Source: Strigomonas culicis (lineage: Eukaryota > Euglenozoa > Kinetoplastea > Trypanosomatida > Trypanosomatidae). Taken from it: a stretch of DNA of 21,909 nucleotides. Shown here one piece after another: positions 1-8,132 of this stretch. The stretch lies in contig AUXH01000314.1 of NCBI GenBank assembly GCA_000482145.1, positions 1 to 21,909 of the forward strand, read 5' to 3'. The position numbers and the translations under genes are program-made. The notes beneath the pieces are model-generated. The model was not told the DNA's origin. It did no database searches and saw only the letters and a list, made by a program, of their open reading frames with translations. Each line of letters begins with the position of its first letter. The stretch's first letter is position 1.

Positions 1-620
1 GTTCAAGCACATATGTTAATTATTATCATTACTATCAGTTTTCCTTTTTTTATTATTAGTATTTTCATTTCTCTTTGTCATTTTGTTTTTATATTTTAAT
101 TGTTTTCGTTATTGTAATGTATAATGGTTTTTTTGCATTTCTGTCATGGCATTGTATAGGAAAAAGAGAAAGAGGAGAAAAAAAAAGGCACGTGTATAAC
201 GCAAATATATTATCTTTATTATATCGACTTTCCATCACGTACAACAACTCCCAAGAAAAAAAAAACTAACAAACAAACAATAATAAGAAGTATACTCAGT
301 TGTCTGCTCATTTATTTTCAATCTCTCTCTCTTTCTCTCTTTAGTGACTGAAGTAAAAAAAAAGGAAAAACATCGCCTGAAAAAAGGGAGATAAAATAAC
401 ATATTCTACTGTATTATACAACGTAGCGTATATGGTGGTATGAAAACAAGAGAATAATGATGTCCTTTTTCTTCCTTTGTACTTTTTCACTCGGCTTGTT
501 TGTTTTTTTTTCCTTTTGAAAAGTTTTGTTTCTTCCTTTTCCTTTTGTTTTTCTTCGATATTATTTCTATCACTCATAGAGGAATGGGAAAAAAAAAAAG
601 AGCGCAGTGGCGGTCACCAC
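1..620. other. AT-rich spacer downstream of the WD40 gene
   Basis: This stretch follows the stop codon of the dynein-D6-like/WD40 gene in its direction of transcription, so it should hold that gene's 3' untranslated region and the spacer to the next gene beyond the window. It is T- and A-homopolymer rich. On the minus strand, T-runs interrupted by C near 340-380 and 590-600 are plain low complexity. The short open frames here encode Phe/Lys-rich low-complexity peptides with no recognisable domain. I see no RNA gene. Confidence 0.6.
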
Positions 621-2692
621 TCAGACAAAGTTCCAGAAGCGGACGTACCCGTCTGGTGACGCGGTGACCACGACGTGCGACATACTCTCGATCTTGATGC
701 CGCGGGAGAGACCCTTCCAGCCCTGCGGGTAGCCGCCGAGCACTGTGTTGAGCTTGCGCACATCCCAGATGTACAAGTTCTCGCCCACGCTCGCCGCGAG
801 GTGCACGTCGTCGACATCCAGTCCGGTGATGTAGTTGGTCAGCTTCAGCGTGTGCATGGACTTCGCCGAGAGGTCGGAGGCCAGCGTCGGCGCGGCGGTG
901 CCATCCGCGGCGGCGACTGCGCCGCCCGGCACGCGTAGGTCCCAGCTGAGGATGCGGCTGTCGAAGCCACCGGTGAAGAAGTGGTTGTCGTCGCGCACCG
1001 ACAGCGCCGGCAGCTTGCGGGTGTGCTCGGCCATGCGACCGAGCGTCGTCGCGGTGGTGACATCGACGACCGTGACGCTGCCGTCGCCGCCGCCGATGAG
1101 GGCGTGGCTCGTGTGCGGCAGCGTGTCAATCACCTGCGCGTTGCTGGAGATGTCGACGAGCCGCACCTCCTCGCTCTGCGGCACGCGCAGCACGATGCTG
1201 TTGTGCAGCCCGCCGATGAGCAGCGGCGAGTGGTCCGGGTCCTCCGAGCGGAGGTAGCTCACACAATAAACATCCGCGCCGAGCGACGTGGCGGAGGTCG
1301 GCACGAGTGACGTTTCTCCGTCCGGCGTGGCCGACAGCAGCCAACTCGCCGCGCTGCCGTCCTCGCAGCCGGTCGCGAAGTGGAAGCGGTCCGCGAAGCG
1401 CAGATCCCAAATCGCCGCGTCGTGCACGTGCGCCTGCAGCAGCGAGTTGCCGAGTGAGTCCAGGAAGTAGATGTTGCCGATCGCGCTGCCGACCGCAAAG
1501 CGGCCTGGCTCGCCGACCGACCGCACGCACAGGAACTTGTCGTTCAGCACGCCGGTGAAAGTCTTCATGAGCGCGACGCTGCCGCTCACGTCGATGGAGC
1601 TCTCCTTCTTCGTGGCGGTGAGCACCTCGCGTGGGGCGATATCCACCACGTCCACCGCGGCGCTGATGCGCACCTGCTTCTTCGCCGGCCGCGTCGGCAC
1701 GCCGTTGCTGTCGATCGAGGCCGCGCGGCCGGGCCCCGCGCAGCGCTGCGAGGCCGCGAGCGCGTCCGCCGTGACCAGCCGGTTGCGTGACATGGACGTG
1801 GCGAGCGAATCGGCGAAAATGGCGCTGCTCTGCAGGTTCGACACGAGCTTCACGACGACGCTATTCTGGATGAGGTGCTTCGGGAAGTGCGGGTGCGGCT
1901 CCAGGCTGATGATGATGCGCGCGGCGGGGTCGAAGCCCTCCAGGTTGCGCCCCTGTGCCTCCGTCAGCACCTCGTCGAACATGGCGCAGGTGCTGATGGA
2001 CTTGTGCGCGTTCACCATGACGAACCAGGCGCCGCTGCGCATCGCCTCTGCGAAGGCGGCGGCGAGCTCCGCTGGCTTGGGCCGCAGCCGCAGCTTAAGG
2101 CCCATGTCGAGCGACACGACCCGCCGCTTCTGCGCCAGCGCGAGCAGCTCAATCTCGGCGATGGGGTTCACGTCCTGCACGATGCACAGCACGCAGCAGC
2201 CTGGCTGCACGCGGTCCAGCGCGTGGCGCAGCCGGTCCTTCGCCTCGCGGCCGCTCGCCGCCAGCGCGCCCTGACTCGCGTTGCTGATGGCCGGCGGCGT
2301 GGCGCTGGTGCTGGCGCGGCCGCCGCTCGGCCCGAGCCCAGACAGCGCCCGCATCGCCTCGTCGCCCTGCATGGACAGCTTCATCTTCTCGAACTCCAGC
2401 AGCCCCACGCCGTCCGACTGGGCCGCGCTGCTCGCGGACGACAGAGAGGCGCCGGCCGCGGTCGCGAGAGCGGCGGCCGCACTCGCGCTGTTCGTACTGC
2501 TGCTGTTCCCCATGCTTGCCGCCGCCGCCGCGATCGCCGCGGCCGCGGCGCGGCTGTTGCTGGTCGGGCTGCCGCCGCTGCCGCTGGTGCTGCTACCAAA
2601 CAGCTGATCGTCCGACGCGGCGAGCCGGTTCATGGGCACCGTGTTGAACTCCACCGAGCTGCAGTCGCTGCCAAAACTATTATTGTTATTAC

Positions 2693-2727
<35 letters not shown>

Positions 2728-3251
2728 GTGTTGCTATGGGGGCTGACGTGGCTGTAGTGCTGGAGCGTCAGGCCGGCCGTCGGCAGCTGCGGCGGCGGCG
2801 TCCCGGCCTCCATGGAGAGCAGCGTCGCCGGGGGCGGCTTCAGGTCCTCCACCATCTGCTGCACCTTCTCCGGGTCCACGCGTGCCACATCGCTGACGAC
2901 GCCATCCGCTACAACGCTGCGCTCGATCGGGGTCGGCGTCACCTGCGGCGCGTCCGCCGGCACGAACTGCGCGGTGATCGCCGCGTCCCCGCGCGCGTCC
3001 CGTGCGGCCTGCAGCAGCGTCAGCTTCAGCTCGCCGCTATCCGTGATGGTCGCGCTCTCGTTGATGCGCACGAGTCGCAGCGGCTGTGCGCTGCTCGTGT
3101 TCCCGCGCGGCAGGAGCTGCGTCAGCAGCGCCTTGTTGCCGCCGGGGAGGTACCCATCGATCCGACAGTCCGGCGCGAAGCTCAGCGTCTGCACCAGCGC
3201 CTCCACCGTCGTGCGCACGGTAATGGTGTTTGAATTATTCAATGTACTCAT
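621..3251 (-). CDS. Dynein heavy-chain D6-like segment fused to a WD40 propeller
   Basis: The protein has 876 residues. The N-terminal ~165 residues have no recognised domain. Asn (about 173-191), Ser/Gly and Ala runs (about 210-275) form a disordered linker. Residues ~350-473 resemble the D6 P-loop-like region near the end of dynein heavy chains: hydrophobic strand GCCVLCIV, then SGAWFVMVNAHKS, where dyneins have a GxWVLLQNCHL-type motif, then EPHPHFPKHLIQNSV, where they have EPxPxFPxxxLQNS. Residues ~571-876 form a WD40 propeller of roughly six or seven blades, shown by WDLRF, SWDLRV, IWDVRK and a terminal FWNFV with GG/GxDG turns. WD40 propellers are usually protein-interaction platforms; a role with axonemal or cytoplasmic dynein is inference. 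The start at 3251 is the first ATG after a pyrimidine tract and AG at 3308-3309. An upstream in-frame extension has no ATG and crosses that acceptor. The ORF and WD40 calls are firm; the D6 likeness is by eye. Confidence 0.85.
2679..2729 (-). repeat. In-frame AAT/AAC repeat encoding an asparagine run
   Basis: A near-perfect ATT trinucleotide array (read on the plus strand as TTA/ATT) lies in frame in the dynein-D6-like/WD40 gene and encodes about 17 Asn residues broken by one Ser. It is strikingly AT-rich inside a GC-rich coding region and is probably a length-variable microsatellite in the disordered linker. Confidence 0.85.
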
Positions 3252-4117
3252 CTCCCACGGAAGAGAAAAAGAGGTTGGGGAGGGGCTGCGTGTGGGGTGT
3301 AAAAGTGCTATGGGGAAAAAAAAGAAACACAAACAGAAAAGAAAAAGAAAAGTGTGGGTACGGTGTACGTATGACGGTCACGTGTACGTACAGACACACA
3401 CACAGAGAGGGAAAAGAGAATGGTATGAACGAGAGGTGGTGTTTCCCTTTATAATATGTATATATATCAAAAAATGTGGTAAAAGGGCGAATCGGCTATT
3501 AATTCAATGTACTACAGGTGTATGTATCTATGCACGATATAACGAGCACCAGCTGTACAAAAAGGGGGGAGAGAGAAAGAGATAAAAGAAAGAAGAGGAG
3601 AATGATGGAGTGCATACATACATATAGCAGCATGTGCTTTTATTTATGTGTTGTTGATCATGGTTTTACATTTCATAGCTGGGGTGCCTCCCTTTTCTTG
3701 TTGGAATTGTTGTTTTTTTATTTTTTACAAGTCTAAAAATGAATATATATTATCTACGTGGGTAAGAACAGGAGAAAAAAAAAAGTACAATTGCTTTCAG
3801 TAGAAAACGGTTTGCAATGCAAAGGAAGGTGAACAGATAAAGAATTATATGATAACCGTACTGACCGATGGTGTAGTGATACGTACCCTTTCCTCATGTA
3901 TCTAGAAAAGTAACCGGAAAAAAACGAACAAGAATATATATATATATTGTCTAACAAAATAAGGAAACAATACATAAAGACAAAGGTGAAAAAAAACAGA
4001 GTAAGAGAGAGAGAAATCTATCATGTAATCTAACTCACTGTTTTCCTTTTCTTTTCCTTTCCTTTTTTTTTTGCATTCTCTCTCCTTCAAAATTCGCGCG
4101 AACACCGATCGACGCCA
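3252..4117. other. Spacer between the kinesin and the WD40 gene
   Basis: This 866-bp AT-rich stretch contains the 5' untranslated region and trans-splice signal of the WD40 gene (at the low-coordinate end) and the 3' untranslated region of the kinesin (at the high end). It holds a short (AT)n tract near 3934-3947 and many purine-rich runs. Open frames here give Lys/Arg- or Phe-rich peptides only. I see no RNA gene. Confidence 0.6.
3308..3327 (-). promoter_or_regulatory. Candidate spliced-leader acceptor for the WD40 gene
   Basis: On the minus strand a run of T and C (plus 3312-3327) is followed by AG at 3308-3309. This leaves a leader of about 57 nt with no other ATG before the start at 3251. 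A second AG at 3286-3287 is a possible alternative. The assignment is by pattern only. Confidence 0.5.
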
Positions 4118-6736
4118 CTACGGACGACCCGACCGGCTGCGGTGTGCGCGCTCGCCCGCCTCCTCCCCGACGGCGGTGGGCGACGGTGTGTAGTTCTGAT
4201 TGAGGCGGCTGAGGGCGCGCTCCGCGGCCGGGCGGCTGCGGTGCTGCTCCAGCTGCCGCCGCGCCGCGATCCCAATCACGCGTCCATGCGCGTCGCTGGG
4301 GTCCGCGTGGCCGTCGAAGGCCTCGTCATCGTCGTCGACGATCGTGTAGTACGTCTTGGGGGGCGCTGGTGCGGCGGCCGCGCTGCGCACGGTGTGCGGG
4401 TGCGCCATGGGCGGATACTTGTTCTCCTTGTTGATGCTCGCCGGCTGGCGCATCTCCTTCTCCACCGGGAACAGATCCATCAGGGGGACATCCTCCGAGA
4501 AGTTCTCGAACTCGAGCGTCGCCGAGCTCTTCGGCGGCGCCGGCCGCGCCTTCTGGATGGGCGGCCGCTGCTGCTGCCCCGCGCTCGCGCTTCCGCGATT
4601 GCCTTGGCTGCTGAGCAGCAGGCGGGACTTGATCCCGTCCAGCACAGACAGCGCGCTGCGCACCCCATCCCGGTAGCCATCGCTGCCGTCACCGACGGGG
4701 TACGCGTACGGCGCTGGCGGGCTTGCGCCGGCGCGGCCGCGCGGCGGCGCCGGCGAGGGAGACGTGCTTCCTTGGCCGCCGCCGCCCTCCGCCGGCGGCG
4801 GAGGCGGCGTTCGACTGAGGCTCTCGCGCACCTGCCGGAGGCTCTGCTGCCGCACCTCGCGCCGCGCGCGCTGCAGCAGCTGCCGCTCCTCGCGCTCCAG
4901 CCGCGCGATGCTGCGCTCGATCTCCTGGTCGGGGATGGCGCGGTAGCGCACGTGGCAGTCGCCGCCGCCGCCGCCCGCGTCCTCGCCGGGGCCGGTGGTC
5001 GCACGCGGGCTCTCGCGGCGCTCCCCGCCGTCCTCCTCTGCCTGCTGCAGCAGCTGCTGCTTCGCCGCGCGGATGTCGTCCTGCACCATCTCGCACGCGC
5101 TCTCCAGGTCCTCCACCGCGTTGCGCGCCTGGGCGAGGCCGTCCCGCAGGCGCTGGATCTCCTGCGCCCTGTTCACGCCCGCGGCCGGCGGCGCCTGCTG
5201 CAGCCGCTGCTGCAGCGCCGGCACGCAGCGCGCGGCGAGCCGCTCCAGCCCGCACTGGTGCTCGTACACCAGCCGCTGCCGCCGGCAGGCCTCCGCCGCG
5301 ACGACCACCTCGAGCGGCGGCACCTGCCGGCGCCGTGCGGTCTGCAGACGGTACTCCCACCCGGCGAGGTCCATGTCGGCCTGGCCGGCTGCCGTCCGCA
5401 CGTGTGCCTCGAGGGAGGCGCAGCGCCGGCGGCGGCTCTCACAGACGTCCTCGTCCTCCCGAGCGCGCTTCACCGCGGCGGCGCCCTGGGCCTGCGCGCG
5501 CTGCCGCGCGGCGCGCCAGTCGCCGAGCCGGTGCTGCTGCTCCCCCAGCTGCGAGAGCGCCATCGCGTGGTCGTGCGCGACGAGTTGGCGCTGCAGGTCC
5601 GCCAGCGCGTGCAGGCCGCCCTCCACCTGCGCCTGGAACTGGCCGACGACGGAGCCGGCCGTGTTCGTACTGTACAGAAACGCGTCCCGCAGCCCGCAGC
5701 GGTACGCCGTCTCCGCCTCGTCCCGCTCACTCGCGAAGAAGGCGGCGGTGGCGGCCTGGTACTGGTGCGCGAAGAGCGGCGGCAGGCTCAGCACGACCAC
5801 CGGGTCGTTCTTGATGCGCATCGCGCGCTGTGTGAAGCGCAGCGTCGCGATGGTCTGCTCGAAGTTCTCGCGCGACGGGTTGACGCAGCAGAGGATGAAG
5901 GTGATGCCGCTGCCGCCGAGGCAGGGCCGCAGCATGCGGGTCAGCTTCGCGTCGCGGTACGGCACGTAGGAGCGACGCTCCACGATCGCGTCGACCACGT
6001 TGCCGAGCGAGAGCAGACTACGGTTGATGAAGCCGCCCTCGCGCAGCGCGGTGCCCTCCGTGTTCGCGCGCGCGGCGGACTCGCTACCGGCAAGATCGAC
6101 CATGTTGATGACGCTCTTCACGACGGTGGCGCCGCCGCCGCCGGCCGCGCCGCGGTGGATCTCGAATGTCAAGATGGTGTGAGAGCGGCTGCTATGGTCG
6201 TTCAGGTTCGTGACGCCGTACTTGCGGTTGCGCTCCGCGGCGGCCTGCAGCACCAAAAAGTCGTCGTAGCTCTCGACCGTCACCATCTTCTTCTCGTAGC
6301 GTACGCCGCCGTCGGGCGCGTCGTGGAGCTGCAGCTCGCCGCGCTGCGGCTCCAACAGGTCCTTCACGCTCTCGTTGTAGATCTCTGTGTAGTAGGCGCG
6401 CAGTGTCGTCCCGGGGTGGCTGCGCACGAGGTCCAGCAGCAGCCGCGCCGCGCGCGGCACGACACCGCTGTCCTCCGCGGTGCCGATCATACTGTGCGTC
6501 TTGCCGCTGCCCGTCTGGCCGTACGCCATCACGGTCACGTTCTTGCCGTCGAAGGCGGCGTGGATGACCGCCTCGAGGTTCTGGAAGATCACCTGGTTGC
6601 CGCTCGTCGGTGGGTGCACCTTGCTATACACAAAGCGCGCGTCCGGGTTCTGCGTGCTGTACAGAACGGTCTCCGCGCTCGACCAGACGCTCTGCGCGAC
6701 GCCCGGCCTCAGGCGCACATGCACCTCGATGCTCAT
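4118..6736 (-). CDS. Kinesin-like protein, N-terminal motor
   Basis: This is an 872-residue microtubule motor. The motor domain fills about residues 1-312 and keeps all nucleotide-binding elements: P-loop GQTGSGKT (73-80), switch I NLNDHSSRSH (177-186), switch II DLAGSE (214-219), and the following GGFINRSLLSLGNVV helix and YRDAKLTRML microtubule-binding region. The ATPase should therefore be active. The motor begins directly at the first strand, with almost no N-terminal extension. After it come Ala/Gln/Arg-rich predicted coiled-coil stretches (about 370-460, 525-575 and 610-665), then a Pro/Gly/Ser-rich disordered tail to the end, with no recognised cargo domain. The subfamily cannot be fixed by eye; trypanosomatids have many kinesins outside the animal families. 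The ATG at 6736 is the first after the AG at 6762-6763. The whole gene is very GC-rich, which leaves a full-length open antisense frame that I treat as a shadow. Confidence 0.93.
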   Translation of the reverse strand: MSIEVHVRLRPGVAQSVWSSAETVLYSTQNPDARFVYSKVHPPTSGNQVIFQNLEAVIHAAFDGKNVTVMAYGQTGSGKTHSMIGTAEDSGVVPRAARLLLDLVRSHPGTTLRAYYTEIYNESVKDLLEPQRGELQLHDAPDGGVRYEKKMVTVESYDDFLVLQAAAERNRKYGVTNLNDHSSRSHTILTFEIHRGAAGGGGATVVKSVINMVDLAGSESAARANTEGTALREGGFINRSLLSLGNVVDAIVERRSYVPYRDAKLTRMLRPCLGGSGITFILCCVNPSRENFEQTIATLRFTQRAMRIKNDPVVVLSLPPLFAHQYQAATAAFFASERDEAETAYRCGLRDAFLYSTNTAGSVVGQFQAQVEGGLHALADLQRQLVAHDHAMALSQLGEQQHRLGDWRAARQRAQAQGAAAVKRAREDEDVCESRRRRCASLEAHVRTAAGQADMDLAGWEYRLQTARRRQVPPLEVVVAAEACRRQRLVYEHQCGLERLAARCVPALQQRLQQAPPAAGVNRAQEIQRLRDGLAQARNAVEDLESACEMVQDDIRAAKQQLLQQAEEDGGERRESPRATTGPGEDAGGGGGDCHVRYRAIPDQEIERSIARLEREERQLLQRARREVRQQSLRQVRESLSRTPPPPPAEGGGGQGSTSPSPAPPRGRAGASPPAPYAYPVGDGSDGYRDGVRSALSVLDGIKSRLLLSSQGNRGSASAGQQQRPPIQKARPAPPKSSATLEFENFSEDVPLMDLFPVEKEMRQPASINKENKYPPMAHPHTVRSAAAAPAPPKTYYTIVDDDDEAFDGHADPSDAHGRVIGIAARRQLEQHRSRPAAERALSRLNQNYTPSPTAVGEEAGERAHRSRSGRP

Positions 6737-6761
6737 AATGACAATAATAACAATAACAATA

Positions 6762-6783
6762 CTAGTAACAAAAATGAAAAAAG
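6762..6783 (-). promoter_or_regulatory. Candidate spliced-leader acceptor for the kinesin
   Basis: The minus strand reads a T-rich pyrimidine tract ending in TACTAG, with AG at 6762-6763. The start ATG follows after a leader of about 25 nt that contains no other ATG. An alternative AG at 6785-6786 directly follows the CA/CCA microsatellite. Confidence 0.5.
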
Positions 6784-6786
6784 ACT

Positions 6787-6829
6787 GGTGGTGGTGGTGG
6801 TGGTGGTGTGTGTGTGTGTGTGTGTGTGC
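6787..6829. repeat. Compound (GGT)n(GT)n microsatellite
   Basis: About seven GGT units run into about ten GT units on the plus strand; on the transcribed strand this is (CA)n followed by (CCA)n. It sits just upstream of the probable kinesin splice acceptor, where it could extend the pyrimidine-rich context. Confidence 0.85.
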
Positions 6830-7170
6830 TTGTAAAATCTATCTATCGTATGTGAGGGGAAGGGGGTATCTATTTATTCTGTTGTTGCTTATGGTTTTTT
6901 ATCTCTTTTTTTTTCTCTTTTTAGTAACTCTCTTCTTTTCTGTCTGAAAGAAGGAAAGAAAAAGAAGAAGAAAAAAACGATATACCTTGTAATAAACAAA
7001 TAGAGAGAGGGGATAAAAGTGCAGCAGATATATAAAGGCAAAGCGAAAAAAAAAGAATGGTAACTTGTTGTACTCTCTCTGTTTTTTTGTTGTTGTTTTG
7101 AGCAAACTAATGTTTGTATGACGGTTGGTGTATATTTAGTGATCACAATAAAAACAACGAAACGGCACAT

Positions 7171-7198
7171 TTATATATATATATATATACATATATAT
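7171..7198. repeat. (AT)n microsatellite
   Basis: An almost uninterrupted AT dinucleotide tract lies in the spacer, broken once by a C. No function is evident. Confidence 0.8.
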
Positions 7199-7366
7199 CT
7201 AAAAAGAAATGTATATTACTGATATTTGTGTATGCATGGGGTGACCATATACACGTGGTGTAGGGGATACGAAACAATTGATGGTAGCGAAAGCCATGTC
7301 TGTTGGCAATTCTACTTCTTTTCCTTTTTTTTCTCTTCTTTTTTTTTATTATTCACTTCTTAATAT

Positions 7367-7392
7367 ATTATTATTATTATTATTATTATTAT
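7367..7392. repeat. (TTA)n microsatellite
   Basis: Roughly eight to nine TTA units lie in the spacer. The same trinucleotide occurs inside genes of this window as Asn codons (minus strand AAT), showing that this repeat class arises in both contexts. Confidence 0.8.
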
Positions 7393-8132
7393 AAGCATAG
7401 CCCATACCTTTAGCGTACAGAAAACATAGTAACAACTTATTGACTACTCGTTGGTGTTACTTTTGTATGAATAATAAGAAGAAATAATACTAATGAATAT
7501 GAATACGAAAAAAGTATGAAAGGAAAAAGGGGAAAAAAAACATCATACATATTTATACAACCATATATAGATGTTCGCTCCTTTTTTTTTGCTTATTAGA
7601 TCGTTTGTGGCTCCTGCAACCTCACCAAGAGTACGCAAAATGAAACAGAAAGAAAAAGAAAAAAAGAAACGCAACTGTTTGTATATATATACTGTTCTTT
7701 TTTTTTGTCTTTTGCCTCTCTTTTGGCAACCGTTGATGAATGGAGAAAGAACAAACATCTATACACCCACAATAATAAGTTTAGAGAAGAAAAACAAAAG
7801 AGAGTTTAAAAAAAAAACAATAATAATAATTAATGAACAAAAAAAAACAGCAACTGCGACAATAAAACAGAGAAAAAGACTGGAACCAAAAAAAAGCTAA
7901 AAGGGGTTCATGATATTCGTACATGGAAGAAAACTAAACATTTTGTTTTCCTTTTCATATACAATCGCTCGATAATGGAAAGAAATTAAAAAGTGTTTCC
8001 TGCTTTCTCTAAAAGAACAAAAAAAAGGACCAATAGCTACCAATGTTCCGTCTTCTGAAGCAACATCATTATAAGTAAACGGAAGAAAAAGAAGAGAAGA
8101 AAAAAAAACTACATTGCCTTTTTTTTTCTTCA

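Larger units (their letters stand above)
6737..8132. other. Long AT-rich spacer between RRM-like and kinesin genes
   Basis: These 1.4 kb hold no credible gene. They include the kinesin leader and splice signal (6740-6790), a compound GGT/GT microsatellite, an (AT)n tract near 7171-7198, a TTA array near 7367-7392 and many A/T homopolymers. A less repetitive island at about 7200-7320 has no ORF or RNA signature that I recognise. The high-coordinate end should be the 3' untranslated region of the RRM-like gene. Confidence 0.6.

Noticed and set aside
3252..3332. N-terminal extension of the WD40 gene up to 3332
   Set aside because: The extension begins at a TTG codon, contains no ATG and spans the probable splice acceptor at 3308. 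The first ATG is at 3251.
3237..3513. 12-base direct repeat ATTCAATGTACT at 3237-3248 and 3502-3513
   Set aside because: One copy overlaps the start of the WD40 gene and the other is in the spacer. It is short, unsupported by further flanking identity, and plausible by chance.
4142..6835. 897-codon plus-strand open frame opposite the kinesin, and similar long plus-strand frames opposite the other genes (1875-3233, 8604-11048, 13646-14497, 15548-17092, 18374-20968)
   Set aside because: Each is in codon register with the minus-strand gene, where antisense stops would need sense codons TTA, CTA or TCA, which G/C-biased third positions avoid. The products are Arg/Ala/His-rich with no domains.
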